64,000 nt of DNA from Ditylenchus dipsaci (Eukaryota; Nematoda; Chromadorea; Rhabditida; Anguinidae), in contig SADC01000234.1 of NCBI GenBank assembly GCA_004194705.1, forward strand, positions 1 to 64,000, in the 5' to 3' direction. The position numbers and the translations under genes are program-made. Below, one piece after another: positions 52,401 to 58,499 of the stretch. The notes under the pieces were generated by a model. It had not been told where the DNA came from. It ran no database searches and worked only from the letters and a program-made list of their open reading frames with translations. Positions within the stretch are counted from its first letter, which is position 1. The number at the start of each line of letters is the position of its first letter.

Positions 52401-55400
52401 AGATTTTTTTGAGAAAAAGATTTTCCAACTTTTCATTAGCCACATTTACGAAAACTCTTCAAAATTGTTGTTGTTGTATTTCTAAATTTTTTCTATATTT
52501 TTCTAAATTTTATTAGTCTAAGGTTTGGATTACTTCAAACCCGTATATATCCAATAAGGTTATAGTGGCTGATGGTTGATGGCTTTGGAAAAAGAGGGAT
52601 ATTCGCGAAAATATCCACTTAAACAGCTCATTGTAAAGGAACTTGGCGAAGGCATCTCGAAGATCTAGACCAGCGTCCACATTTTTAAGACCAGTTACTT
52701 TTTGAGTTCCGTCTTCTTTCTAAATAACCACTAGAATAAAAAAAAGGAACAACAAATAATTTAGTAAGCCACTAATAAACAGCATGATTTTCTTATTATG
52801 AAGCTATTGTCTGTTGTTGCGTCCAAAAATAAATAGTTGACCAAGTCCTGGGAATGGAATAGAAGAATTTGTGGTAATTTTCACGAAAATTTTTGTACTT
52901 TTCATAGTACTCATGCTACCTTTTATTTACAGTCAGTTCATGAACACTGAGATGAACACAGTTCATGAACACAAAGAACACTACATGAAAACACACTATT
53001 TACAGCAGCTAGATATGATTTCAATTTTTCTAATTAGCATAAATTTTCTGGTAGGTCTGATTTAAAATATTTAGTATATTTGTAATAGTTGTTCTCCATA
53101 GGCACTGATGGTTCCGTGGTAGAATGCTCGCCTGCCACGCGGGCGACCCGAGTTCGATTCTCGGTCAGTGCAAACTTTTTAGAACTTCTACCCATAATAT
53201 TAGTCATTGAAATATATATTTTTTTGTTTACAAAACTGCATATTTTGAGTGTCCAGCTTCAAATTATCCATTGTTTTCCCGCGTGACTTGCTTTACTAGA
53301 TGAGATAAAAACACAGGCAATTTGTCTTAAAATATTTAAGGGTGAGGCCTAGGGTAGAAGTTTCACATCCCCTTGGGTGCACGTCCTATTTATTTTACTC
53401 TACTTTTTAGTGAGTTCACTGACTTCTAGTGGCGAAAACCATCGAGAAATCAATTGCCAATATTTCCAGCACTGCTTTACTGTCAACAAATGCCCTGATT
53501 TCAGGATTTTATGCAAATGACCATCAAATTAAAGGATGGCACGGAATTAGACATTGTTAAATGTTTTTTTAGCTCTGATAAAATACTACCTTTTTCTCTG
53601 TATGATAGCTTAAATGAAAGCCTAGAATCTTGGCTACAATTTGGTATATGAAAAGCGTGACTTAAAGATAAAAGTCAGAGAATATCAATCAAACCAGTCA
53701 AAGAAAAACCCCAAAAACAATCGATTTTCGGAAATTTAGTTTATTTTAGCCTGTGAATAAGCTCCAGTAGGTGTGAAACCCTGCGCTGATGATCTTGTTG
53801 GATAGCCAAGAGTGTGAGGATCATTTTGACACCAAAGTTGTAAATAAAAGAAAGTAAAAAAAATAAAGTTCGCACCCAGTGGTAATCTAACCTGTGACTT
53901 AGGCGATGCGTATATAAAATTTTCTCCTCCCATTTCGGAGGTGCTAATTGAAAAATTAAAAACATAATTGGAACCCTGCATTGATAAGGTGACATCGGTT
54001 TAAAGAAAGAAGAGAATTTTCGACATTAGATATCACACAAAGACACATTTTTAGCCGCACAGGTTATGAAAAAATGTGCAAATACCTCTTCTTTGTGACA
54101 AAATATAGCTTTGATGTGAGCAAGATCGACATCCAGTAGAAAGGCTACCCTGTAAATCAGCATTAACTCAGCAATACAAAAAGCCAGTTAGAGTCTCTAC
54201 CACTGCAGCTCACTTTCATTAGCAACCACAGCAAATTCCTCATTGTTAGAGGTCTGAAAAGACAAATTTTCAAATAAACCAATTTTTCCACTGCTACATT
54301 CCACTAGCCACTACCTTAGCAGTTGTGAAAAAGACATTGCCGATGTGCAATATGGCCGATAAAACACGGTAGATCAGTTCTTTCTGGGACTCAGAGAAGC
54401 CGATCGTAGACAAAGAATTGGTCAATTGGCCAAATTTGTACTTTTCCTTTTGGATGTCCACTTGACATTTCCCCTAAAAATAGCTTTTCACTAAGGAAAT
54501 TAGGTGATGATTGAAACTATTTTACTTGATTGAGATAGAAGTAGTTGTTTGCGCCAGTCAACCCATACTTGTCAGTGTCCAGGGCAGCACATAAACGGTA
54601 GAACACTCCAAAGTTATTGTCTCCCTTCTTTTGCTCCACCAGCCGAGTTAGCTCTAGAGGCAGAGCTTGGTTGAACGTGAAGCCATCCAGGCAGCCCCTA
54701 GAAGAAGATTAAGCATTTTAGACATTGTGAAAAATTATATTTTTGAACTAACGATTTGTAAAGCAAGTCAACAGTGTATCCAAATCGCGTAGAACAATCG
54801 CTTTTTAGGGTCTTTGCAGAACCAAAATTCTCACTTAATTATTAAAAAATTTATTTTAGAGGTTTAAAAAATAATTGAATGATACCAGATATTTTGAAGA
54901 GCATTTATCTATAAAGTTGTTTATTTATATTGCTTTTTGGCAAAGAATAAGTGCGATAACCTGCTCTACTTTGATCTTAGAACAGTTGTTAGAGCAAAAA
55001 AATCGCAAGGCATGGTAAAAATTTGTAGTTTTTCCTGAAAAAAATGTCTGAAAATGCGGAAACTTCCCTTTCGAAGGAAATTCCTCGTTGACGACAATAT
55101 GAAGTGATAAAATTCGCAAAGGACAGAACAATTTTCTCTAGAACCGTACTCTTTTTCCTTCGTTTGATCGTTTTTGAACAAAGATTAGAGTCAATCCTCA
55201 ATGTAACGTCACCCCCTCAAGTTCGTTTCCACCTAGGGTCTGACACTTTTTATCATAATTTTTGAAATCTTTTTGCCACTTGTCTTAGGCAACTGTTGCC
55301 AGTTAACTTAGGACACCTGGCAGGCTAGTCGTAAATATCGTGAGGATTTTAACTTCACCGATCATTTTTGTGAATGAGAAAAGTTTTGTCGAAAACACCC

Positions 55401-58400
55401 GAAACTAATTGATTTAATGTCCCCCTTTCTGAAAATAGGGTGACGTTAAATCGAGTAGCCGCGGGTCTTTTCGGCAAAACTTTTCACATTCACAAAAACG
55501 ATCGGCAAAATTAGAATCCTTGCGACTAGACTGTTCGATGACAGGGTGGTATTTAATTTTGCCCTCTAATTACAGTCGAGTCCCGCTAACCCGGCACCTC
55601 AAAAAGTTCGTTCCCGCCTTGGGTCCGACACTTTTTTTAACCCAATTTCGAAGTATTTTTTCAATTGTGTTTTTACAGTCTGATCGCAAATATCGTGAGG
55701 ATTCCGATTTTGCCGATCGTTTTTCAAAAACCTAATATTTTTGGCTCTAAAAGACCAAAACCCCGCTAACCCGGCACCATATTTTTAAAAAGGGTGCCGG
55801 GTTAGCGGGGTTTGGTCTTTTAGAGCCAAAAATATTAGGTTTTTGAAAAACGATCGGCAAAATCGGAATCCTCACGATATTTGCTATCAGACTGTAAAAA
55901 CACAATTGAAAAAATACTTCGAAAATTGGGTTAAAAAAAGTGTCGGACCCAAGGCGGGAACGAACTTTTTGGGGTGCCGGGTTAGCGGGACTCGACTGTA
56001 CTGAAAAATGCCCCCTAATTTGAATTGCCACCTAATTGCTGAAAAATGCCCCCTAATTCGCTGAAAAATGCCCCTAATTTTTTCTCTCATCGTTTTTAGT
56101 AAAAATTTCGCGGAAATTTAAATTTTTCAGTTAAAAAAGAACTTGGATCGGTCAGAATCCCACTGCGGAATGGCCAGAAGCCCCTGAAAGTTGGTTTTTG
56201 GGGTTTACTAACGGGGGAGTAAAATTTCTGCGAAAATTCAATTGAGCACATCAGAATTCCGGTCCGATTGGCTTAATCACTCAGAATTACAGGTTTATTG
56301 GTGGTTTTGAGCAGTTTCGGATGAAATTCTTAGTGATTCAGTCGATCGCACCGGAATTCTGATGTGCTTAACCGAATTTTCGGAGAAAGTTCACCCTACT
56401 ACCCTCAATGAAAATTGGCAAAAAGTTTTAAAAATTTTAAAAAGTGTCGGACCGTAGGTGGGAACGAACTTGAGAGGGTTACGTTAAATTGAGGGTTAAC
56501 TGTATCGACATAGGACCCAAAGAGTATTCTCCCTGGGCAATTCAAATTTCAGCAATTTTCATTGACATTAATGGAGATGGTAATTTGAAATAAAAAAAAA
56601 GGTACCTGAGCCAGATTCACCACTAAAACTGACTCAAAACTTACCAGAAGAAGGTAATTAAGAACAAACCAACCAAAAAATAATAGATTCTTTATGTGAG
56701 CCGCCCTTGATATTTTCCATGGCTTTGTGGCAGATGGAAAATATGTGACTAAAAAAGTGCCGAAATATTATAATTTTTCGATGCCAAAAAAGATTAAATG
56801 TACTAACGCTGCATCATGCTGACTTCTGTTGTTGGTGTACAAACTGGCTACAGAAGAGTCATAGATGGGTAGGTGTTCATTTGGATTTACAAATAACAAG
56901 TTTTCATCCCCTAACAGTGTCTAAACTGATAAAATGTATTTTTTTTCAATATCTGGTTAGTCTCTCACATAAATGCGTTTGTTGTAGAAGCGATGGCTGA
57001 GAGTGCGCAATATATTTCTTCATTGTATTCCTGACTGAAATAGGATGGTGATTAGAAAAGATCGATAATAAACATAGGTCTAAATGCAAAATGATCATTT
57101 TCGAATGTTGTTCCACTTCTTCGATAGTTTTCTTATATTTTTTGCTCAAATTTTTATTTCTAAATGGGTTGAGCATGACATGTAGATGTAGGGTATGAAA
57201 TTTGGGTAGTACTCCAAACTTTCTAGTCGCATATTTTTTCATATAAAGCATAGTAACCGCGATGAACGAAAATCCGTCCGCCGTCTCGGCCCATCCAACC
57301 GGCCGTCGTATGAAAAAAAATTGGCCGTCTAATTTTTCGCCGTCCTCTAAAATTAGGCCCCGACCGTCTACCGACCGTCCGAAGTCAAGTTGTTATTGCG
57401 ATACTCTACTTATTCTGCCAACACAATTTTTTCCCGCCGTCCCATCTGCGAGCCGTCTTTATTTTTGTTACCGGCTGCACGCCGTCTCGTCCTGAATTTT
57501 TTACAACGGGACGTTCGCCGGGCGTCCTTTTAAAAGGGAATTCCCCGGCCGTCTGACCGTCTCACTTTTGGGCGCCATCCGGACGGAGACGGTACTGGCC
57601 CGGAGGATGGCGCGGTCACTATGGTATAAAGTTTAAAATCACCTTTCACAGATTTAGGGGTGTACAGTTAAAAAGATGTCAAAAATTTGGAAAATGTGCG
57701 CAAACTCTTCATTAGTCACAACTTTCGTACGCTGGCCTACCCCAAGCCTAAGGACTAAGCCTAAACTTATTGTTTGCAAGGGTAGTTACAGCAATTTTAA
57801 AAGGTCGGATTCTTGGGGGGGGGGGTGGTGTATTCGCTACTAGCGCCGAAAAATCTATACCAGTCGAGCCCAGATAACTCTCACAAGTTCGTTCCCGCCT
57901 AGGGTTCGACAATTTTTTTCCCATTTTTAAGGTCTTTCACTACTTTTTCGACAGTCTGGCATTTGACAGTCTGGCATAGCGTCAAATTTGACTCTATTTT
58001 GACGGTGCGTCAAGAAAGTCAAAGTTTGTACATAATTGCAACTTTTTGGATTTCTTTTCGTTTTTAATTCTGTAAAGTGTGAATTGTAGCCACTTTAAAG
58101 TACTACCAATACGCTTTACAGAATTGAAAACCATAAGAAATCCAAAAGTTACAATTATGTACAAATTTTTAATTTTTTTTGACGCACTGTCAAAATCGAG
58201 TCAATTTTGACGCTTTTGACAAAAATGCAGTCTGGTCCCAAATATGGCACCCTAGTTTGAAAAAATACCGTCTTATGAGGATTTTGATTTTAATGCAGAC
58301 TTGGGAGGGGTGCCAGATTATTGATACTTGACTGTACAATTTAAAAAATTGGACGAGTATTCAGAAATGATAATTTTGAATTTATCTTTGTTCAAATGCT

Positions 58401-58450
58401 ACTTTAAGGCTAGCTAAAAATTACTTTAAGTCAACCAGATTTTCGACCAT
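25265..58450 (-). CDS. Unconventional MyTH4-FERM myosin, class XV-like (whole gene)
   Basis: Actin-based motor with two MyTH4-FERM tails, as in class XV myosins that move cargo to the tips of actin protrusions; nematode class XII (hum-4 type) has a similar plan. Start ATG at 58450, stop TAA at 25265-25267, about 60 exons and roughly 2,700 residues. Order: motor (58450-48508), IQ (48452-48032), MyTH4 (47773-46754), FERM F1 (46687-46310), low-complexity insert, FERM F2-F3 (42381-41447), SH3 (41387-41188), linker (41140-33362), MyTH4 (30002-28536), FERM (28482-25265). The protein begins at the motor core with no N-terminal SH3-like or long proline-rich extension. Exon phases agree across most junctions. 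About fifteen one-base gaps break the frame (see findings). Introns hold many mobile elements and a tRNA gene. The function is inferred from domains only. Confidence 0.9.
25600..25840. mobile_element. TACCGTAAAACC-type MITE in a myosin intron
   Basis: TA then CCGTAAAACCTCTAATAGTAG with a C-run at the left; a G-run then CACTATTAGACGTTTTACGG at the right. Inner TGTGTTTTTGACCC opposes GGGTCAAAAACGCA. Same layout as 35486-36151. It lies in the intron between the last three myosin exons. Confidence 0.8.
28536..30002 (-). CDS. Second MyTH4 domain
   Basis: Exons 29865-30002, 29782-29840, 29477-29731, 28687-28815 and 28536-28630. The first carries FTMSEFAASSSDAP, the second SPFRYFK and EWTWKNIT after one missing A near 29808, the third FSPRPINQSLL, IMRYMGD and RDEVHCQLVKQVT, the fourth VRGWSLFTIV and SETLKPYLLKYL, the fifth FRYGGRR. 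This is the canonical MyTH4 order as in the C-terminal unit of class XV myosins. Exons three to five agree in phase. Confidence 0.9.
28918..29283. repeat. Palindrome with C-run ends in a myosin intron
   Basis: TTTTGGGCTGGAGTATAGAA followed by TCCACC and a C-run is opposed to a G-run and GTGTGGATTCTATATTGCAAC. The CTCAGATG-GAGACAACC block is opposed to TCTCCTCCATCTGAG. Related blocks are at 10500 and 11470. Confidence 0.55.
30749..32229. mobile_element. Non-autonomous element with TAATTAGTGCGCC ends
   Basis: Ends GGTTATGCGTAATTAGTGCG and CGCACTAATTACGCATAACC are perfect inverse copies. Next to the left end TAATTAGTGCGCC repeats about five times. The interior has AATTCATCC repeats, GGTTCAAATCCCGGTGGG (B-box-like) near 30965, AGGTGGCCA-type units and a complete pogo-like MITE. 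It splits the mariner remnant. No clear target duplication longer than 2-3 bp was found. Confidence 0.65.
31210..31639. mobile_element. Pogo-like palindromic MITE, 430 bp
   Basis: TA at 31208-31209 and 31640-31641. The element is a near-perfect palindrome: CAGTCGACCCTCGTTAAACC opposes GGTTTAACGAGGGTCGACTG, GTTCCCACCTAGGGTCCGAC opposes its complement, and both arms meet at about 31425. It is inserted in the element 30749-32229. Its arms are so alike that it is probably young. Confidence 0.9.
33362..41140 (-). CDS. Disordered linker exons after SH3
   Basis: Exons 41060-41140, 38343-38755, 36929-37531 and a probable one at 33362-33583. The first has GIYGTALYGTT. The second is Arg/Ser then Pro/Gly rich (GYPAPGSGGYPPPG) after restoring a G near 38604. 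The third is His, Gln, Gly and Ala rich, with two missing A bases near 37288 and 37151. The fourth is Pro/Gln rich (MYQQQPQALNHTPG) and has one missing G near 33508; its 3' end is uncertain. No fold is expected. The 38755-41060 intron and the 30-36.9 kb stretch carry nested transposons. Confidence 0.65.
33584..34880. other. No gene seen
   Basis: Intronic to the myosin gene. Short alternating near-palindromic text around 34000-34260 (CAAACC, GGGTG) and an open frame at 34603-34872 without recognisable domain. Nothing else supported. Confidence 0.4.
34881..35132. mobile_element. TTAA-flanked palindromic MITE, 252 bp
   Basis: TTAA at 34877-34880 and 35133-35136. Ends AGTCCATGGCG and CCATGGTCCT are inverse copies. 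GCGCGCAGCGGCATGCGCAA opposes TTGCGCATGTCGCTGCGCGC. Complete version of the truncated copy at 7436. Confidence 0.85.
35486..36151. mobile_element. TACCGTAAAACC-type MITE hosting a hAT-like MITE
   Basis: TA flanks; CCGTAAAACCAGTAGTAA and a C-run at the left, CTACTATTACAAGTTTTACGG at the right. The block CAAGTTACCACGATCTCAGG opposes GTGACTTGTATGGAAGC. Its centre is interrupted by the element 35632-36044. Confidence 0.8.
35632..36044. mobile_element. hAT-like palindromic MITE with perfect 8-bp TSD
   Basis: Ends CATAGTGGTGCCGCCGTCC and GGACGGCGGCACCACTATG are perfect inverse copies. GTGGTGAC is present at 35624-35631 and 36045-36052. The whole unit is a near-perfect palindrome centred near 35838, so it is probably young. 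It shares GCCGTCC units with 24110-24970 and 57249-57623. Confidence 0.9.
40310..40986. mobile_element. Pogo-like MITE (outer), interrupted by another copy
   Basis: CACCCTAAAAGTTCGTTCCT and CTAGGGTCCGACA at the left oppose TGTCGGGCCCTAGACAGGAA and TTTAGGGTG at the right. The last right-hand bases are CGATATCGACCG-like and diverged, so the outer limits are approximate. The inner MITE 40381-40801 has split it. Confidence 0.6.
40381..40801. mobile_element. Pogo-like MITE, 421 bp, nested
   Basis: TA at 40379-40380 and 40802-40803. Ends CTGTTGAACCTGGATAAACG and TATCCAGGTTCGACTG are inverse copies. Inner TGCCGATCGTTTTTC and its inverse, AAAACGATCGGCA, are shared with 31210, 55573 and 51680, so they belong to the conserved body of this family. 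Confidence 0.85.
41188..41387 (-). CDS. SH3 domain
   Basis: A single exon of 67 codons once one C is restored near 41337. It encodes ANADYSTNEQT, LLSFERGNFIEVV, GNWIYGKLDNRFGWIPSDYV, the ALYDY, acidic loop, W and G-W-[FI]-P landmarks of SH3 domains that bind proline-rich peptides. An SH3 between the two MyTH4-FERM units is the hallmark of class XV myosins. Confidence 0.9.
41447..42381 (-). CDS. First FERM domain, F2-F3 lobes
   Basis: Exons 42334-42381, 41991-42289, 41854-41934 and 41447-41590. They encode an all-helical segment with IFAQIIADCKK, then VINVVRKWPLYFCRLFPV, which marks the start of F3, then VSETGIRLISRN and an IIKRLIEAYL helix at the end. With one A added near 41552 the last exon is in phase (49 codons) and the phases of exons two to four all agree. 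Confidence 0.8.
43966..46241 (-). CDS. Long low-complexity insert within the first FERM
   Basis: Eleven exons (46156-46241, 46053-46107, 45924-45982, 45595-45624, 45392-45538, 45198-45341, 44786-44878, 44527-44748, 44278-44483, 44140-44227, 43966-44089) encode about 415 residues rich in Asn, Ser, Pro, Gln, Tyr and Arg, such as IDYEYGPELVEMV, YNSPTIGSPFD and HMDYNPYEFEPRY. No domain is recognised. Several exons are multiples of three. They lie between the F1-like and F2/F3-like exons, so the FERM fold would be interrupted by a disordered loop, or F1 belongs elsewhere. A 77-codon frame at 44915-45148 lies between two exons that already join in phase and is left out. Confidence 0.65.
46310..46687 (-). 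CDS. First FERM domain, F1 lobe
   Basis: Exons 46564-46687 and 46310-46515. The first has VVDVKLNGG and ADPWTTAEEFAQKF, the second GISDSSGWCVELDSG, matching the start of tail FERM domains after MyTH4, where the ubiquitin-like F1 lobe reads K-x-G-I-x-D-x-x-G-F/W. The phase at the join is off by one base, probably another missing base. Confidence 0.7.
46754..47773 (-). CDS. First MyTH4 domain
   Basis: Exons 47567-47773, 47347-47520, 47261-47296, 47024-47097, 46918-46967 and 46754-46868. They encode SIEEFAAQNF, then LTVLAKYILQ, RDEIY joined to IQLCNQT, and AWNLLLMAINSFPPG, the successive landmarks of MyTH4 domains (microtubule and cargo binding). The sequence ends RSTHSKGRLYALSKLEQ. Missing bases: two near 47623-47630 and one A near 47050. 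The RDEIY exon is followed by a near copy of its own end at 47162-47188. Confidence 0.85.
47162..47188 (-). other. Near copy of a myosin exon end and its donor
   Basis: ATCAAGACCAGTTGCGAAATTTATGTAAG-like sequence (27 nt plus donor) repeats the end of exon 47261-47296, GACCAGCGCGATGAAATTTAT then GTAAGT. It lies in the next intron. With acceptor CATCAAG it could act as an 18-nt in-frame exon, but the domain reads better without it. Most likely a small tandem duplication. Confidence 0.5.
47808..48009. mobile_element. TACCGTATTT-type MITE in a myosin intron
   Basis: TA-flanked. CCGTATTTCCTGTGATAAGC at the left opposes TTATTAGAGGAAACATGG at the right; inner arms are strongly diverged. Same family as 13492 and 14791. 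Confidence 0.6.
48032..48452 (-). CDS. Myosin IQ motifs (calmodulin-binding neck)
   Basis: Exon 48371-48452 encodes AAVILQRNVRKMLTRK, a good IQ motif. Exon 48213-48260 or 48266 encodes RKAAVTLQAGYRVGR, a weaker second IQ. Exon 48032-48164 begins KIAALKQEKLL after one missing A near 48161 and continues into an Asn/Thr/Gln-rich stretch. Neck IQ motifs bind calmodulin-like light chains. The exact phase of the short middle exon is uncertain. Confidence 0.75.
48508..48832 (-). CDS. Myosin exon 15: converter region
   Basis: Encodes LLFIRCMRPS, the F-[IV]-R-C-[IM]-[KR]-P segment that follows the motor's SH helices, then a TFEEF-like segment (LPFEDFARKF) and KIFLTDG near the end, equivalent to the K-V-F-L-R-x-G converter motif. 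Two one-base gaps near 48523 and 48543 interrupt the end; adding an A and a T restores KIFLTDG through to LQ at the donor. The junction with exon 14 does not fit by one or two bases and remains unresolved. The intron before it is about 3 kb and holds the GATC array element. Confidence 0.8.
48881..51863. mobile_element. Pogo-like MITE split by the GATC array element
   Basis: The left part (48881-48932) has TTCAAGTTCGTTCCC and CTAGGGTTGGACACTTTTTT. The right part (51644-51863) has GATTCCGATTTTGCCGG, a G-run and CACCAATGTTCGACTG. Together they form one copy of the family seen at 31210 and 40381. The two pieces are separated exactly at the duplicated ACTTTTTT. Confidence 0.65.
48933..51635. mobile_element. 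2.7-kb element made of inverted GATC-unit arrays
   Basis: Ends GGGTACGTCAGGTT and AACCTGACGTACCC are perfect inverse copies, flanked by ACTTTTTT at 48925-48932 and 51636-51643 (8-bp duplication). The left array (48947-49325) is built of TTTGATCGCCACAAA-type units of 15-17 nt; the right array (50205-51625) is the same unit in opposite orientation and much longer. Between them lies a single-copy-like stretch with several ATCCAGGTGGA motifs. Roughly one hundred GATC sites. Repetitive frames of 142, 121 and 79 codons are by-products. It lies in a myosin intron. Superfamily unknown; 8-bp duplications occur in hAT and a few others. Confidence 0.75.
51887..54829 (-). CDS. Myosin exons 7-14: motor core with switch I and relay
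   Basis: Exons 54753-54829, 54526-54697, 54315-54473, 54201-54253, 54086-54149, 52534-52719, 52249-52481 and 51887-52205. Exon 7 has NFGSAKT and SDCSTRFGY, the switch I region; the usual N-x-N-SSRFGK is altered to S-x-C-STRFGY. Exon 8 ends YFYLNQ, as in other myosins. Exon 12 has LLDIYGFE (switch II, D-I-x-G-F-E). Exon 13 has NNFEEF, VNVANEKL and LLEDECKFPK; exon 14 has HFAGTTYYSVESFLVKNR. Each motif is in its canonical order. One T is missing in exon 13 near 52452. A tRNA gene sits in the intron between exons 11 and 12. Confidence 0.9.
53102..53172 (+). tRNA. tRNA-Gly (GCC)
   Basis: 71-nt cloverleaf. Acceptor stem GCACTGA pairs with TCAGTGC, followed by discriminator A. D-arm with TGGT...GGTAGAA, anticodon arm CTCGC-CTGCCAC-GCGGG with anticodon GCC, and T-arm with the B-box GAGTTCGATTCTC. 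A T-run (CTTTTT) follows at 53175. It reads against the myosin gene and lies within its intron between exons 11 and 12. All invariant positions look intact, so it is likely functional. Confidence 0.95.
53345..53905. mobile_element. Foldback element with tRNA B-box-like ends, copy 2
   Basis: Left arm TTTCACATCCCCTTGGGTGCA opposes right arm GCACCCAGTGGTAATCTAACC. The inside matches copy 1 (7606-8612) over the TGAGTTCACTGACTT, CTCTGTATGATAGCT and GAAAAACCCC blocks. It is shorter and lacks the G-run insertion. It starts about 170 bp after the tRNA-Gly gene. Confidence 0.55.
54961..56748 (-). CDS. Myosin exons 4-6: P-loop split by a 17-nt microexon
   Basis: Exon 4 (56674-56748) encodes HIFSICHKAMENI and ends ...SIIF plus TG. 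Exon 5 (56606-56622) is 17 nt, bounded by TTTTAG and GTACCT, and encodes GESGS. Exon 6 (54961-55034) begins GA then AAA ACT, giving GESGSGKT, the Walker A motif that binds the ATP phosphates, and continues with TNFYHALRFFCSNN. Phases are 2, 1 and 0 and fit exactly. The 1.57-kb intron between exons 5 and 6 cuts the second glycine codon and contains two nested pogo-like MITEs. Confidence 0.85.
55188..56502. mobile_element. Pogo-like MITE (outer) inside the P-loop intron
   Basis: TA at 55186-55187 and 56503-56504. GAGTCAATCCTCAATGTAAC opposes TTACGTTAAATTGAGGGTTAAC. CAAGTTCGTTTCCACCTAGG opposes GTAGGTGGGAACGAACTTG. It is interrupted by 55573-55998 and by a second palindrome at about 56216-56396 (CATCAGAATTCCGGT against ACCGGAATTCTGATG). 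Confidence 0.75.
55573..55998. mobile_element. Pogo-like palindromic MITE, 426 bp, nested
   Basis: TA at 55571-55572 and 55999-56000. Ends CAGTCGAGTCCCGCTAACCC and GGGTTAGCGGGACTCGACTG are perfect inverse copies, as are the arms up to the centre near 55785. Inserted in the outer MITE, inside the intron that splits the myosin P-loop. Confidence 0.92.
56808..58450 (-). CDS. Myosin exons 1-3: start of motor
   Basis: Exons 58425-58450, 56969-57034 and 56808-56920. Exon 1 encodes MVENLVDL, matching the G-V-E-D-L start of myosin cores; exon 2 continues with NILRTLSHRFYNKRIY and exon 3 with LFVNPNEHLPIY, the counterpart of the usual V-N-P-Y-K segment. With one A added near 57015 the phases of exons 1 and 2 sum to exactly 31 codons, which supports both the start and the splice sites. 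An acceptor AG lies 30 nt upstream of the ATG (exon begins 58480). The first intron carries two mobile elements. Confidence 0.85.
57249..57623. mobile_element. hAT-like GCCGTC-rich MITE, 375 bp
   Basis: Ends CATAGTAACCGCG and CGCGGTCACTATG are near-perfect inverse copies. ATATAAAG before and GTATAAAG after make a 7-of-8 target duplication. The inside is GGCCGTC and ACCGTC units, as at 24110 and 35632. Lies in the first myosin intron. Confidence 0.75.
57861..58334. mobile_element. Pogo-like MITE with nested palindrome
   Basis: CAGTCGAGCCCAGATAACTC then GTTCGTTCCCGCCTAGGG at the left; a diverged CAGATTATTGATACTTGACTG before TA at the right. Between about 57960 and 58235 a second palindrome (GCGTCAAATTTGACTC against GAGTCAATTTTGACGC) is inserted. 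Confidence 0.65.
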
Positions 58451-58479
58451 TTTGGGCCAAGCAGATCGCGACAACTTAA

Positions 58480-58481
58480 CC
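58480..58481 (-). promoter_or_regulatory. AG acceptor 30 nt before the myosin ATG
   Basis: On the minus strand TAAATTTTAG ends at 58481 and the exon starts at 58480, 30 nt ahead of the start codon. It may be a 5' UTR intron or, if this is a nematode, a spliced-leader trans-splice site. A similar site precedes the Aly/REF gene. Confidence 0.4.
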
Positions 58482-58499
58482 TAAAATTTATAAATAAAA

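Noticed and set aside
25265..58450. Myosin as a pseudogene because of many frame breaks
   Set aside because: Splice sites, phases and motifs are intact along 33 kb and all breaks are single missing bases, which Aly/REF shows too.
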